Positions 8,382 to 15,625 of a DNA stretch of 21,200 bases are shown here, one piece after another. The position numbers and the translations under genes were made by a program. A model generated the notes under the pieces. The model was given only the letters and a program-made list of their open reading frames with translations. It searched no databases and was not told where the DNA came from. How positions within the stretch are numbered: the stretch's first letter is position 1; every line of letters begins with the position of its first letter. The DNA is from an uncultured Lachnoclostridium sp. (GTDB taxonomy: Bacteria; Bacillota; Clostridia; Lachnospirales; Lachnospiraceae): the NCBI GenBank assembly GCA_958425285.1, contig CATZVV010000007.1, positions 1 through 21,200 of the forward strand, read 5' to 3'.

Positions 8382-8412
8382 TGGTGGAGACTCCGATGCA
8401 GGGGTTGAACCT
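8382..8412 (-). other. tRNA/tmRNA 3'-end-like fragment (putative remnant)
   Basis: Read on the - strand this segment contains AGG-TTCAACC-CCT, which fits a T-stem with the seven-base T-loop consensus TTCRANY, and ends GTCTCCACCA, like a discriminator plus encoded CCA. About five extra bases separate the T-arm from the acceptor part, and no 5' half of a tRNA follows, so it is not a working tRNA gene. It could be the trace of an integration site or chance. Confidence 0.25.
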
Positions 8413-8462
8413 ATTTAAGATTAAAGATACAGTATCTAATTAATTAAGTGGTTAAAAAATGG

Positions 8463-8491
8463 TAGTTATATAGGGAAAAGTGAGGTATAAT
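8463..8491 (+). promoter_or_regulatory. Promoter of the surface-protein gene
   Basis: A perfect -10 TATAAT (8486-8491) stands 17 nt from a weak -35, TAGTTA (8463-8468). The start codon is 70 nt downstream of the -10, behind GGAGG at 8548-8552. Confidence 0.6.
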
Positions 8492-8561
8492 AAAAAATAG
8501 AGATGTAATTTCCATATGATAGTTTAAAGTATACATGATGTAAAAGTGGAGGTAGGAAAGT

Positions 8562-11500
8562 ATGAAATTGAATGTGAAAAAGGGAATTTCATTTTTATTA
8601 ATATGCGGTATGGTTATTACTTTTTTCCCTTCGGGAGGTCAGGCAGCAGCCTATGGGGGCAGCACAGCAATCTGTTTTAACAGTGAGAAATATAGAGATA
8701 TTTATGTAACGGTAAATCAGAGTGATGAGCTGCTGTATCAATATGCCAGTGCATCCGGTTCAGATAATGAGACTACATATACACTGGCAGGAAAGTTATC
8801 ATTTCCCGATGCTTTTTTACCAGATGGGAGTGAGGTAAATGTTCAGATCCAGGTGAAGAACCCGGACGGGGAAGTAAATCAGGTGACAGACATAGAACGG
8901 CTAAACCGTTATCAGTTTACAGTAGGAGAATCTTTTTTAATCTATACTTTTTCAGGGTTAAATGGAGTGAATGGAACATATACTCAGAAAGTATCTGTAC
9001 AAGATACAGATGAAATTTTAAAAAATGTTGACTTTGGCGGAGATTATATCTGTACAGATGGGATTGGATGTATACTAAATGGAGATATACCATCTACAAA
9101 ACTTAGCTATACAAAAGAGGTCCGGTATATAGATGAAAGTTCTGAAGAAAGTCTGACCGGAGAGTATAATTATTATGCACTCTCTAAAGATGGGGAGTAT
9201 CGTGAAAGTACAACCGTGTATCCGGTTAAATTAGATGTAGTTACTCATTCGGATGAAACTGGAAATGAAACAGTGCAATCACAAACGTTACATTATGAAA
9301 ATGCTCTTACGGCAGAGGATTTTGTGGCCGCTAAGACTGTGGAGCATCGTGTCAATGAACCGGAAAAGAAGGTTGTGCAAACCGATTGTTTTGAAACAAA
9401 GGCATTAAAAATAAAAGATTTTGCAAGTAAACCAGATATTTTTTCACAGACATTGCCTCTTGGCAGGCATTGTTTTACATGGACTTATCTGGATTGCTCA
9501 GGCAATGAAACGAAGGTTAATACATTTGTAAATGTTATATTGCCGGCACCGGAGGTTGAAGAAGGTTCTGCTAAATTGAACGGTGCTGAAGCAGAGTTTA
9601 CATTGGCTCAGGCGGCTGAAGAAGGGACGGAGTTTGTTGTTTATCAGGCTGAGAGTGGCATGGGGAATGTTGGAAATGCCACTGCAAATGGGTATCAGCT
9701 AAAAATTGAGTTTGAATATGTGCCGACTGAAAGCACCTCTTATTATATTGCTCAGATTGGTCCGGATGGATTGGAGAGTCAGCGGGCAAAGATTGACGTT
9801 GAGGTTGACTGCCCTCTGTCTGTAAAGGAAAACAAGATTTTTGCAAACGGAGTGCCGATTACTCTGGCACAAGGCAGTAAGGCGGGAACAACACGTATTC
9901 TTTATGGAAATGGAAGCAGTTTTTGCATTAATGGAAGTGAGGAAAATGATCTGTCGGAATATGCTATCTATGGAGGGGCAGAAAAAGGTAGTGTTGATGA
10001 AACAAAAGTTAGCGTGACAGGGGGAACCATGAAGGAAGTATATGGAGGCGGATATGAAGGAGAGGTAAGTGGTGATACTAATATTACGGTAACAGGAGGA
10101 ACAATTGGAGGTCTCTTTGGGGGTGGCGCCTCTTCGAAAGCGGTTGTATGGGGAAAAAGAAATGGATTTGTTTTGACCGATATGAAGGCAGATAACAGTC
10201 AGTTTGACAATTTGCTTTTATTATCTGCAGATAAATATTTTGTTTATGGTATGGTAGAACTGGAATCAGAATTGCAGATTGCGGAAAATCAGAAATTAGA
10301 AATTCAGGAAGGTGCAGGTTTGTCAATTTCAAGAGGAAATAAGCTTGTAAATATGGGTGAAATTCTGAATGCAGGAATACTGAATGTATATGGGACACTA
10401 GAGAATCACGGAACTGTTATTTCTTATGAGGTGAAGGAGGGACAGGCTGAGCTAACCGGATACCAGAAAGATACAGCGGTATACAATCTGCCGGAGAAAA
10501 TTGATGGGAAAACAGTTTTTCGTATTGGTGAGGGAGCCCTTGCGGGGGCGGCAGGGGTGGAAAAAATCATTATCCCTGCCTGTGTTAGTTCCATTGGTGA
10601 AGGAGCATTTCGAGATAGTGCGGATTTGAAAGAAATTATTGCAGAGGGGAATATAATAGAAATCGGAAATGATGCTTTTACCGGTACACAATGGTTTGAC
10701 AATGAGAAGCAAAAGAACTCTGTTGTTATATTCTGCCATGTATTGATTGATGGTTCTGCTGCGAGTGGAAAACTTACTGTTCCGGCAGAAGTTACCTCGA
10801 TTGCTGACCGGGCATTTTATGGATGTGTAAGTTTAACGGATATAATACTTCCAGAGAAGTTAACCTATATCGGAGAATATGCATTTGCAGGTAGTGGACT
10901 TCAAAGTATTTCATTGAATGGAGAAATAGAGGAAATAAAACAGGGAACCTTTTCTAATTGCAAGGACCTTGCAAGTATTTCTTTACCGAAATCTGTTTGC
11001 AAAATTGGATATGCCGCTTTTGAGTCATGCATTTTGTTGAAAGAAATCTTTCTTCCAAAGCAGGTGGCAGAGATTTCACCATATTCCTTTTACGATTGTA
11101 CAGGGATGGTAACAATCTATTATCCTGAGATAGCAGAGGCAGGGATAAATGCATTTCCTGCTCAAAGCGCACGCCTGACCTATTCACTTACTAAACAGGA
11201 AGAAATTGCGATTGAGAAAATATATCCGTCAGCAGGGCAAACGGAATTGGACCTGCCGGGGTCGCTCGGTGGCTATCCGGTCACAGCGTGCTCCGAGGTT
11301 GCATATGCACAGGCGGCAGGATTAGGGCTGATTGTAAATCATACTTGCCATTACAATGAATTTCATCAATGTACCATTTGTTATACACGGCACCCGGATG
11401 GAATTGCACATGTTTATGGAAGTGGTAACACATGTACCATTTGTGGTATTGAGAAGCCTAAGGGAGAGGGTTCCTTACAAATTGCAAATAGTAAGGAGGG

Positions 11501-12083
11501 TGAGACTATTATTCCGATTCTTTCATCCTCGACAAATGGTACTTTGGATGTGCAGATTTTTTATAAGAAAAAACAAGAACCGGATACAGCTTATACAAAG
11601 GAAAAGCCGACTGCAGCGGGAAATTATGTAGCGAAGGCGATTTTTGCGGCCACTCTAACCTTTCAAGAGGTCATTGTCTTAACTGAGTTTACAATCCAGA
11701 AAGCAGGTGCTGCTTCCACTGCATTGCCAACGGAGAGTCCATCGGCAACAAAGAAACCAACGGTGACCCAAAAACCGTCAGCATTAAAGCTGTCAAAAAC
11801 AATCGTTCAGAAGGTAAACAGTCCGGGAAAAAGAAAAATCAGAGTTACATGGAAAAAGACTAAAAATGCAAATGGTTATACTATTCAGGTATCTACAAGT
11901 AAAAAGTTTAAGAAAAAAACGACAAAAACATTTAAAGTAAGTAAAAAGACGATAGTATCAAAGACCATAACCAAACTAAAACGGAAACAAAGATATTATA
12001 TCAGGGTGCGTGCTTATGCTAAATCCGGGAGTAAAACAATAACAGGAGCCTGGAGTAAGATGAAAAAGATAAGAGTTAAGTGA
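8562..12083 (+). CDS. Secreted BspA-type leucine-rich-repeat surface protein
   Basis: A 1173-residue exported protein of unknown ligand. Domains in order: signal peptide (about 1-29, ending GQAA), a long beta-rich N-terminal region (30-460), a glycine-rich beta-solenoid-like stretch with TGGT and YGGG motifs (467-525), about nine BspA-type LRR_5 units with the IGxxAFxxC pattern (about 655-866), a second cap-like segment (873-925), two CTIC knuckles (937-940, 958-961), a beta domain (970-1047), a Pro/Thr linker (1050-1072), and a fibronectin-III-like tail with 27 lysines in the last 101 residues. There is no LPXTG, SLH or choline-binding anchor; the basic tail may hold it to the anionic wall. 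BspA-family proteins often mediate adhesion or matrix contact; that role is inferred here. The gene stands alone between two tRNA genes, has its own promoter and lacks a clear terminator. Confidence 0.88.
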   Translation: MKLNVKKGISFLLICGMVITFFPSGGQAAAYGGSTAICFNSEKYRDIYVTVNQSDELLYQYASASGSDNETTYTLAGKLSFPDAFLPDGSEVNVQIQVKNPDGEVNQVTDIERLNRYQFTVGESFLIYTFSGLNGVNGTYTQKVSVQDTDEILKNVDFGGDYICTDGIGCILNGDIPSTKLSYTKEVRYIDESSEESLTGEYNYYALSKDGEYRESTTVYPVKLDVVTHSDETGNETVQSQTLHYENALTAEDFVAAKTVEHRVNEPEKKVVQTDCFETKALKIKDFASKPDIFSQTLPLGRHCFTWTYLDCSGNETKVNTFVNVILPAPEVEEGSAKLNGAEAEFTLAQAAEEGTEFVVYQAESGMGNVGNATANGYQLKIEFEYVPTESTSYYIAQIGPDGLESQRAKIDVEVDCPLSVKENKIFANGVPITLAQGSKAGTTRILYGNGSSFCINGSEENDLSEYAIYGGAEKGSVDETKVSVTGGTMKEVYGGGYEGEVSGDTNITVTGGTIGGLFGGGASSKAVVWGKRNGFVLTDMKADNSQFDNLLLLSADKYFVYGMVELESELQIAENQKLEIQEGAGLSISRGNKLVNMGEILNAGILNVYGTLENHGTVISYEVKEGQAELTGYQKDTAVYNLPEKIDGKTVFRIGEGALAGAAGVEKIIIPACVSSIGEGAFRDSADLKEIIAEGNIIEIGNDAFTGTQWFDNEKQKNSVVIFCHVLIDGSAASGKLTVPAEVTSIADRAFYGCVSLTDIILPEKLTYIGEYAFAGSGLQSISLNGEIEEIKQGTFSNCKDLASISLPKSVCKIGYAAFESCILLKEIFLPKQVAEISPYSFYDCTGMVTIYYPEIAEAGINAFPAQSARLTYSLTKQEEIAIEKIYPSAGQTELDLPGSLGGYPVTACSEVAYAQAAGLGLIVNHTCHYNEFHQCTICYTRHPDGIAHVYGSGNTCTICGIEKPKGEGSLQIANSKEGETIIPILSSSTNGTLDVQIFYKKKQEPDTAYTKEKPTAAGNYVAKAIFAATLTFQEVIVLTEFTIQKAGAASTALPTESPSATKKPTVTQKPSALKLSKTIVQKVNSPGKRKIRVTWKKTKNANGYTIQVSTSKKFKKKTTKTFKVSKKTIVSKTITKLKRKQRYYIRVRAYAKSGSKTITGAWSKMKKIRVK
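10509..11171 (+). repeat. BspA-type LRR repeat array within the surface protein
   Basis: About nine units of 22-25 residues carry the signature I-G-x-x-A-F followed by a hydrophobic strand and a proline-containing end (for example IGEGAF, IADRAF, IGEYAF, IGYAAF, ISPYSF). One unit, around residues 703-748, holds a longer insert. The nucleotide copies are diverged, so this is a protein-level repeat rather than a DNA tandem repeat. Confidence 0.8.
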
Positions 12084-12107
12084 AAGATAAACTTGTAAAA
12101 AAGGGTC

Positions 12108-12136
12108 TTGACAATAAGGTGAAAATGGTATAAAAT
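12108..12136 (+). promoter_or_regulatory. Strong sigma-A promoter of tRNA-Gly
   Basis: A consensus -35 TTGACA (12108-12113) is followed after 17 nt by TAAAAT (12131-12136); an overlapping TATAAA at 12129 with 15-nt spacing is the alternative. A 7-bp hairpin (TACATCA/TGATGTA, 12146-12167) would lie in the leader before the mature tRNA. Confidence 0.85.
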
Positions 12137-12179
12137 CACTTTTGTTACATCATAAAGGATTGATGTATGACCCTTATAT

Positions 12180-12250
12180 GCGGGTGTAGTTCAATGGTAG
12201 AACATTAGCCTTCCAAGCTAAATACGTGGGTTCGATTCCCATCACCCGCT
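12180..12250 (+). tRNA. tRNA-Gly (anticodon UCC)
   Basis: The acceptor GCGGGTG (12180-12186) pairs with CACCCGC (12243-12249), with discriminator T at 12250 as usual for bacterial tRNA-Gly. The anticodon stem TTAGC/GCTAA encloses CTTCCAA with anticodon TCC at 12212-12214, reading GGA and GGG. The T-arm TGGG-TTCGATT-CCCA is intact. CCA is not encoded. Confidence 0.97.
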
Positions 12251-12280
12251 TACACAGATTATGAATAAAATGAGAAGAGT

Positions 12281-12311
12281 GCACGAAGGCAAGCCTTGGT
12301 GCTTTTCTTTT
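12281..12311 (+). terminator. Rho-independent terminator after tRNA-Gly
   Basis: GCACGAAGGC (12281-12290) pairs with GCCTTGGTGC (12293-12302), nine pairs around one G-G mismatch, followed by TTTTCTTTT (12303-12311). It lies 23 nt before the next start codon. Confidence 0.8.
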
Positions 12312-12324
12312 ACTTGAGGGGAAT

Positions 12325-12328
12325 GGAG
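12325..12328 (+). promoter_or_regulatory. Ribosome binding site setting the radical SAM gene start
   Basis: GGAG lies 6 nt before the ATG at 12335. The earlier in-frame ATG at 12323 overlaps this site, and the TTG at 12296 lies inside the terminator hairpin, so both are less likely starts. Confidence 0.6.
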
Positions 12329-12334
12329 AATACC

Positions 12335-14167
12335 ATGCTTTTACTAACAGCGATAAATGCAAAATATATTCATTCAAATCTGGCGGTATATGATTTGCAG
12401 TCATATGCAAAAAAATATGCACCGGAAGTGGCAGCCCATGTTCACCTGGCTGAATATACAATTAATCATAACCGGGATTTGATTTTACAGAATATTTATG
12501 AACAGCAACCGGATACGGTTGCATTTTCCTGTTATATATGGAATATCGAATATGTTTTGGAAATTGCAGAAAATTTGAAAAAGGTGTGCCCCGAGATTTC
12601 TATTATAGTTGGGGGCCCCGAGGTTTCTTATGATGCAGAGATGGTATTGAAAAAGCATCCTTTTATTGATTTTGTTATGATGGGTGAGGGGGAGAAGACA
12701 TTTCTAGCTTACTTACGATGGAAATATAATAATGAAGGAGACTTGCATAAACAAAGAGGCATTGCGTTTCGTATGAAAACCGGTGAAATACGTATAAATC
12801 CTCCGGTTGATTTGATGTCGATGGATGAGGTGGCGTTCCCATACAGAGAATTGGGTTCTATGGAAAATCGGATTATTTATTATGAAACAAGCCGAGGGTG
12901 TCCGTTTTCCTGTAGCTATTGTCTTTCTTCGATAGATAAGACAGTACGTTTCCGTAACTTGAATAAAGTATTTGAGGAGCTTTTCTATTTTATTGAAGAA
13001 AAGGTTTTGCAAGTAAAGTTTGTTGACCGTACCTTTAACTGTCGTCATGAACATGCATATGCTATTTGGAAATTTATTTCAGAACACGATAATGGGATTA
13101 CGAACTTCCATTTTGAGGTGAGTGCGGATTTGCTGCGGGAAGAAGATTTTGAATTATTTGCCGGATTCCGTCCGGGATTGATTCAGCTGGAAATCGGAGT
13201 TCAGTCTACAAATATCGAAACAATTCGGGCAATTCATCGTAAGATGGATTTGGATAAATTGCGTTATGCCGTTGCTAAAGTGCGGCAGAATGGAAATATT
13301 CATCAGCATTTAGATTTAATTGCGGGGCTTCCCTATGAGGATTATGAAAGCTTCCGGAAATCTTTTAATGAAGTTTTTTCTATGAAGCCGAACCAATTAC
13401 AATTGGGATTTTTAAAGGTTTTAAAAGGCTCTTATATGTGTGATTTACAAGATGAATACGAGCTAAAGGCATGCAGTTTTCCTCCTTATGAAGTGCTTTC
13501 TACTAAGTGGCTCAGTTATAATGATGTCATTATGTTAAAACGGATAGAAGAAATGGTTGAAGTATATTATAATAGTTTTCAGTTTACGGCATCCATACAA
13601 TATCTATTGTGCTTCCACAAAACACCATTTGACTTCTTTGCCCGTCTGGGGCAATATTATAAAAAGAATGGTTTTTTGGGTACATCCCAAAACCGCATTA
13701 GCCGATATATATTGTTACAGAGATATTTTGCAGATGGATATGGTGCAGATGAACAGCAGCGAGAAGAGTTTTCTGAGGTGCTTACCTTTGATTTTTATTT
13801 GCGGGAAAATGCAAAACAGGAACCGCCCTTTGCCAGAGGGATTACCAAAGAAGAAAATTTCAGACTGCATACTTTTTATGATAGAGAAGCAGCAGAACAT
13901 AAGTATCTAACTTACGGGTATGACGGTATGAGTGGCAGACAGCTGCATAAAATGACACATCTGAGGGAATTTTCTTTGGATATGTGCAAGCTGTTAGAAA
14001 GCGGAGTATGCGTAAGGAAAAAGATCTATGCACTATTTGATTACTGTAATCGGAGTGTATTGAACCATTCTGCGAAGGTTATTTACATTGATGAGTCAGA
14101 AATAGAAAGCAGGGATTCTTTTGACGAAAAAAGAGAAAGTGAAAGAAGTGCTTGCACTGTTAGATGA
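12335..14167 (+). CDS. Cobalamin-binding radical SAM protein (DUF4080 type)
   Basis: The N-terminal part (about 1-140) has the layout of a B12-binding domain (opening LLLTAINAKYIHSNLAVYDL, then IIVGGPEVSYD and MMGEGE). A radical SAM core follows with CxxxCxxC as GCPFSCSYC, cysteines at 189, 193 and 196, which hold the 4Fe-4S cluster that cleaves S-adenosylmethionine. The remaining part matches, from memory, the DUF4080 C-terminal domain common in Clostridia. The substrate is unknown; B12 radical SAM enzymes often methylate unactivated carbons, but that is family knowledge only. The chosen ATG at 12335 follows GGAG and gives the family's usual N-terminus (610 residues). Its end overlaps the nth start by 47 bases. 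No promoter is visible between the tRNA-Gly terminator and this gene. Confidence 0.85.
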   Translation: MLLLTAINAKYIHSNLAVYDLQSYAKKYAPEVAAHVHLAEYTINHNRDLILQNIYEQQPDTVAFSCYIWNIEYVLEIAENLKKVCPEISIIVGGPEVSYDAEMVLKKHPFIDFVMMGEGEKTFLAYLRWKYNNEGDLHKQRGIAFRMKTGEIRINPPVDLMSMDEVAFPYRELGSMENRIIYYETSRGCPFSCSYCLSSIDKTVRFRNLNKVFEELFYFIEEKVLQVKFVDRTFNCRHEHAYAIWKFISEHDNGITNFHFEVSADLLREEDFELFAGFRPGLIQLEIGVQSTNIETIRAIHRKMDLDKLRYAVAKVRQNGNIHQHLDLIAGLPYEDYESFRKSFNEVFSMKPNQLQLGFLKVLKGSYMCDLQDEYELKACSFPPYEVLSTKWLSYNDVIMLKRIEEMVEVYYNSFQFTASIQYLLCFHKTPFDFFARLGQYYKKNGFLGTSQNRISRYILLQRYFADGYGADEQQREEFSEVLTFDFYLRENAKQEPPFARGITKEENFRLHTFYDREAAEHKYLTYGYDGMSGRQLHKMTHLREFSLDMCKLLESGVCVRKKIYALFDYCNRSVLNHSAKVIYIDESEIESRDSFDEKRESERSACTVR

Positions 14168-14750
14168 GCACTATACGACAGAGTACAAATGTTATCTGAA
14201 TCATGAGACCCCATGGCAGTTACTTTTTGCCACCATTTTAAGTGCACAGTGTACAGATGCCAGAGTAAATATTGTGACAAAGGACTTGTTTTTGAAGTAT
14301 CCCACTCTTGAGGCATTTGCAAGTGCAAGTCTTACGGAAATGGAAGAGGATGTACGCCCAACCGGATTTTATAAAAATAAGGCAAGAAATTTGATTTTGT
14401 GTGCCAGAAAGTTAGTGCAGGAGTTCGCAGGAGAGGTTCCGCGCACCATTGAAGAATTGACATCGTTGCCAGGTGTAGGGCGGAAGACGGCAAATGTAAT
14501 TCGAGGAAATATTTTCCATGAACCGAGTATTGTAGTTGACACACATGTAATAAGAATTTCACGTAAGCTTGGGTTCACAAAAGAGAAAGAGCCGGAAAAA
14601 ATTGAGCAGGATTTAATGAAGATTCTTCCAAAAGAACATTGGATTTTGTATAATATCCAGATTATTACACATGGAAGGGGAATCTGTACAGCACGAAGTC
14701 CCCAATGTGAGCAATGTTTCCTAAATCATTTGTGTGGGAAAAAAGCATAG
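14121..14750 (+). CDS. nth: Endonuclease III, DNA glycosylase/AP lyase
   Basis: Nth removes oxidised pyrimidines from DNA and cuts the resulting abasic site, starting base-excision repair. The helix-hairpin-helix with catalytic lysine is LPGVGRKTA (Lys122), the catalytic aspartate is in VDTHV (Asp140), and the 4Fe-4S motif C-x6-C-x2-C-x5-C is complete at Cys189, 196, 199 and 205. Length, 209 residues, is normal. The start is TTG at 14121, preceded by AGGGA at 14111-14115; this gives the expected N-terminus. It lies inside the end of the radical SAM gene, so expression is probably coupled to it. The stop is only 7 bases from the stop of the convergent gene, with no terminator hairpin between. 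Confidence 0.95.
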   Translation: MTKKEKVKEVLALLDEHYTTEYKCYLNHETPWQLLFATILSAQCTDARVNIVTKDLFLKYPTLEAFASASLTEMEEDVRPTGFYKNKARNLILCARKLVQEFAGEVPRTIEELTSLPGVGRKTANVIRGNIFHEPSIVVDTHVIRISRKLGFTKEKEPEKIEQDLMKILPKEHWILYNIQIITHGRGICTARSPQCEQCFLNHLCGKKA

Positions 14751-14757
14751 GATATTA

Positions 14758-15369
14758 TTAGCAGTAAGAAGCAAGCGTTTTTCTCAAGGCAGAAATAATT
14801 GCCTCTTCTCTTGGGAGATTCAGTTCCTGTACAGATTGAATCAGAGAGGATATTTTTTCCGGTTTATCCTGAGCCACATAAATTTTCGCAAGTCCTTGAT
14901 AATCCGTAACTTTATGAGAGCCAATCCAAAAGGTTAGCTGATAGACAGCCTCTGCCTGATCCAGGTAATGCTCATTATAATAATGCTTGGCCAGATTTGA
15001 CAAAGCACCGGATAAGTTGATATAGTTAGTATCGTATTCAGCAAGCTTAGTAAAATTGCCAACACCGTATTCCAGTTTTAAATCGGTATTTGAATACCCG
15101 GACAAATCTGCCATTTTATTTTTCAGCAGATTTTGTACTTGCAAAATACATTGCTCAATTTGTTCAGAAGGGTTTTCAATGGTTGGAATCTGTTGTGGAT
15201 CTAAGGTAATATATTGAATAGAGGATATGTCTTTATTTCTCGTATGGTTCGCGGCTTCTTCGCGATCCCAGAACTGTTTTGACTGGGTTTCTGACAATTT
15301 ATCATGTTTGCGCTTTTCATACCAGAGCCAGGCACAAAAAATAATCGTACAGGGAATTACAATGAGCAT
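14758..15369 (-). CDS. Membrane-anchored TPR-like protein, unknown function
   Basis: I do not recognise a named family. The 203-residue product starts with one hydrophobic segment (about 1-17) followed by basic YEKRKHDK, so the bulk should be cytoplasmic with the N-terminus anchored. The rest is helical; the part from about residue 120 to 190 (ALSNLAKHYYNEHYLDQAEAVYQL and what follows) has the spacing of tetratricopeptide-like repeats, which usually bind proteins. AAGGA precedes the ATG (15377-15383 on the reverse strand). It is the only - strand gene in the window, convergent with nth and divergent from a 32-residue membrane peptide gene. A role in envelope or sporulation assembly is possible but unsupported. 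Confidence 0.75.
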   Translation of the reverse strand: MLIVIPCTIIFCAWLWYEKRKHDKLSETQSKQFWDREEAANHTRNKDISSIQYITLDPQQIPTIENPSEQIEQCILQVQNLLKNKMADLSGYSNTDLKLEYGVGNFTKLAEYDTNYINLSGALSNLAKHYYNEHYLDQAEAVYQLTFWIGSHKVTDYQGLAKIYVAQDKPEKISSLIQSVQELNLPREEAIISALRKTLASYC

Positions 15370-15401
15370 TGTCTCATCCTTTCCATATAAAATAATTCAT
15401 T

Positions 15402-15408
15402 AAGGAGG
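15402..15408 (+). promoter_or_regulatory. Strong ribosome binding site of the 32-codon gene
   Basis: AAGGAGG, a near-perfect anti-16S match, lies 8 nt before the ATG at 15417. It is the main reason to believe the very short frame behind it is translated. Confidence 0.7.
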
Positions 15409-15411
15409 TTT

Positions 15412-15440
15412 TTCATATGTTTAATCGAAAAAGAAGACAA
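15412..15440 (-). promoter_or_regulatory. Candidate promoter of the minus-strand gene
   Basis: On the reverse strand TTGTCT (15435-15440) is followed after exactly 17 nt by TATGAA (15412-15417), each matching four of six consensus bases. It would lie inside the start of the opposite 32-codon gene. Confidence 0.3.
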
Positions 15441-15515
15441 ATGATTGCGTCTGTTATATGTATTGTACTTGTTGCGGCAATGATTATAACAATGGCACTT
15501 GCCTATCTAGGCTAA
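15417..15515 (+). CDS. 32-residue single-pass membrane peptide
   Basis: A short frame that size cut-offs would miss. It encodes a basic N-terminus (MFNRKRRQ) followed by an unbroken hydrophobic stretch of about 22 residues (residues 9-31) and ends with a glycine. This is the layout of a small membrane peptide with its positive end in the cytoplasm. The evidence for translation is the AAGGAGG 8 nt upstream and a clean stop. It lies 47 bp from the divergent membrane-anchored gene and 110 bp before the VanW gene, which has its own promoter. I recall similar basic-plus-hydrophobic small proteins in Clostridia but cannot name a family. Function unknown. Confidence 0.65.
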   Translation: MFNRKRRQMIASVICIVLVAAMIITMALAYLG

Positions 15516-15557
15516 AGTATACAGAAGCATTGAAAAAAAGTCAAAGGTGAAATAAAC

Positions 15558-15586
15558 TTGAGGCTTATTAAAAATTATGTTACAAT
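15558..15586 (+). promoter_or_regulatory. Sigma-A promoter of the VanW-family gene
   Basis: TTGAGG (15558-15563) and TACAAT (15581-15586) are 17 nt apart, and TGT just before the -10 gives an extended -10 element. Confidence 0.75.
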
Positions 15587-15625
15587 GAAATTTACCTGCG
15601 AACAACGTACATCTTGGAGGTTACT

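Larger units (their letters stand above)
8121..8561. other. 441-bp intergenic region, AT-rich, no gene seen
   Basis: Contents in order: the tRNA-Leu terminator candidate (8147-8185), a 10-bp inverted repeat (8284-8322), a short GC-richer segment (8382-8412) whose reverse complement resembles a tRNA or tmRNA 3' end, the small inverted repeat AGATA-CAG-TATCT, and the promoter of the surface-protein gene (8463-8491). I see no coding frame with a ribosome site other than that of the gene starting at 8562. Confidence 0.6.

Noticed and set aside
9598..10739. Several - strand open frames opposite the surface-protein gene
   Set aside because: No start signals and no domain-like features; the + strand frame has a signal peptide and clear repeats.
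8035..12250. Attachment-site direct repeats from an integrated element
   Set aside because: I compared the 3' ends of both tRNA genes with the flanking sequence by eye and found no repeat copy; there is no integrase gene.
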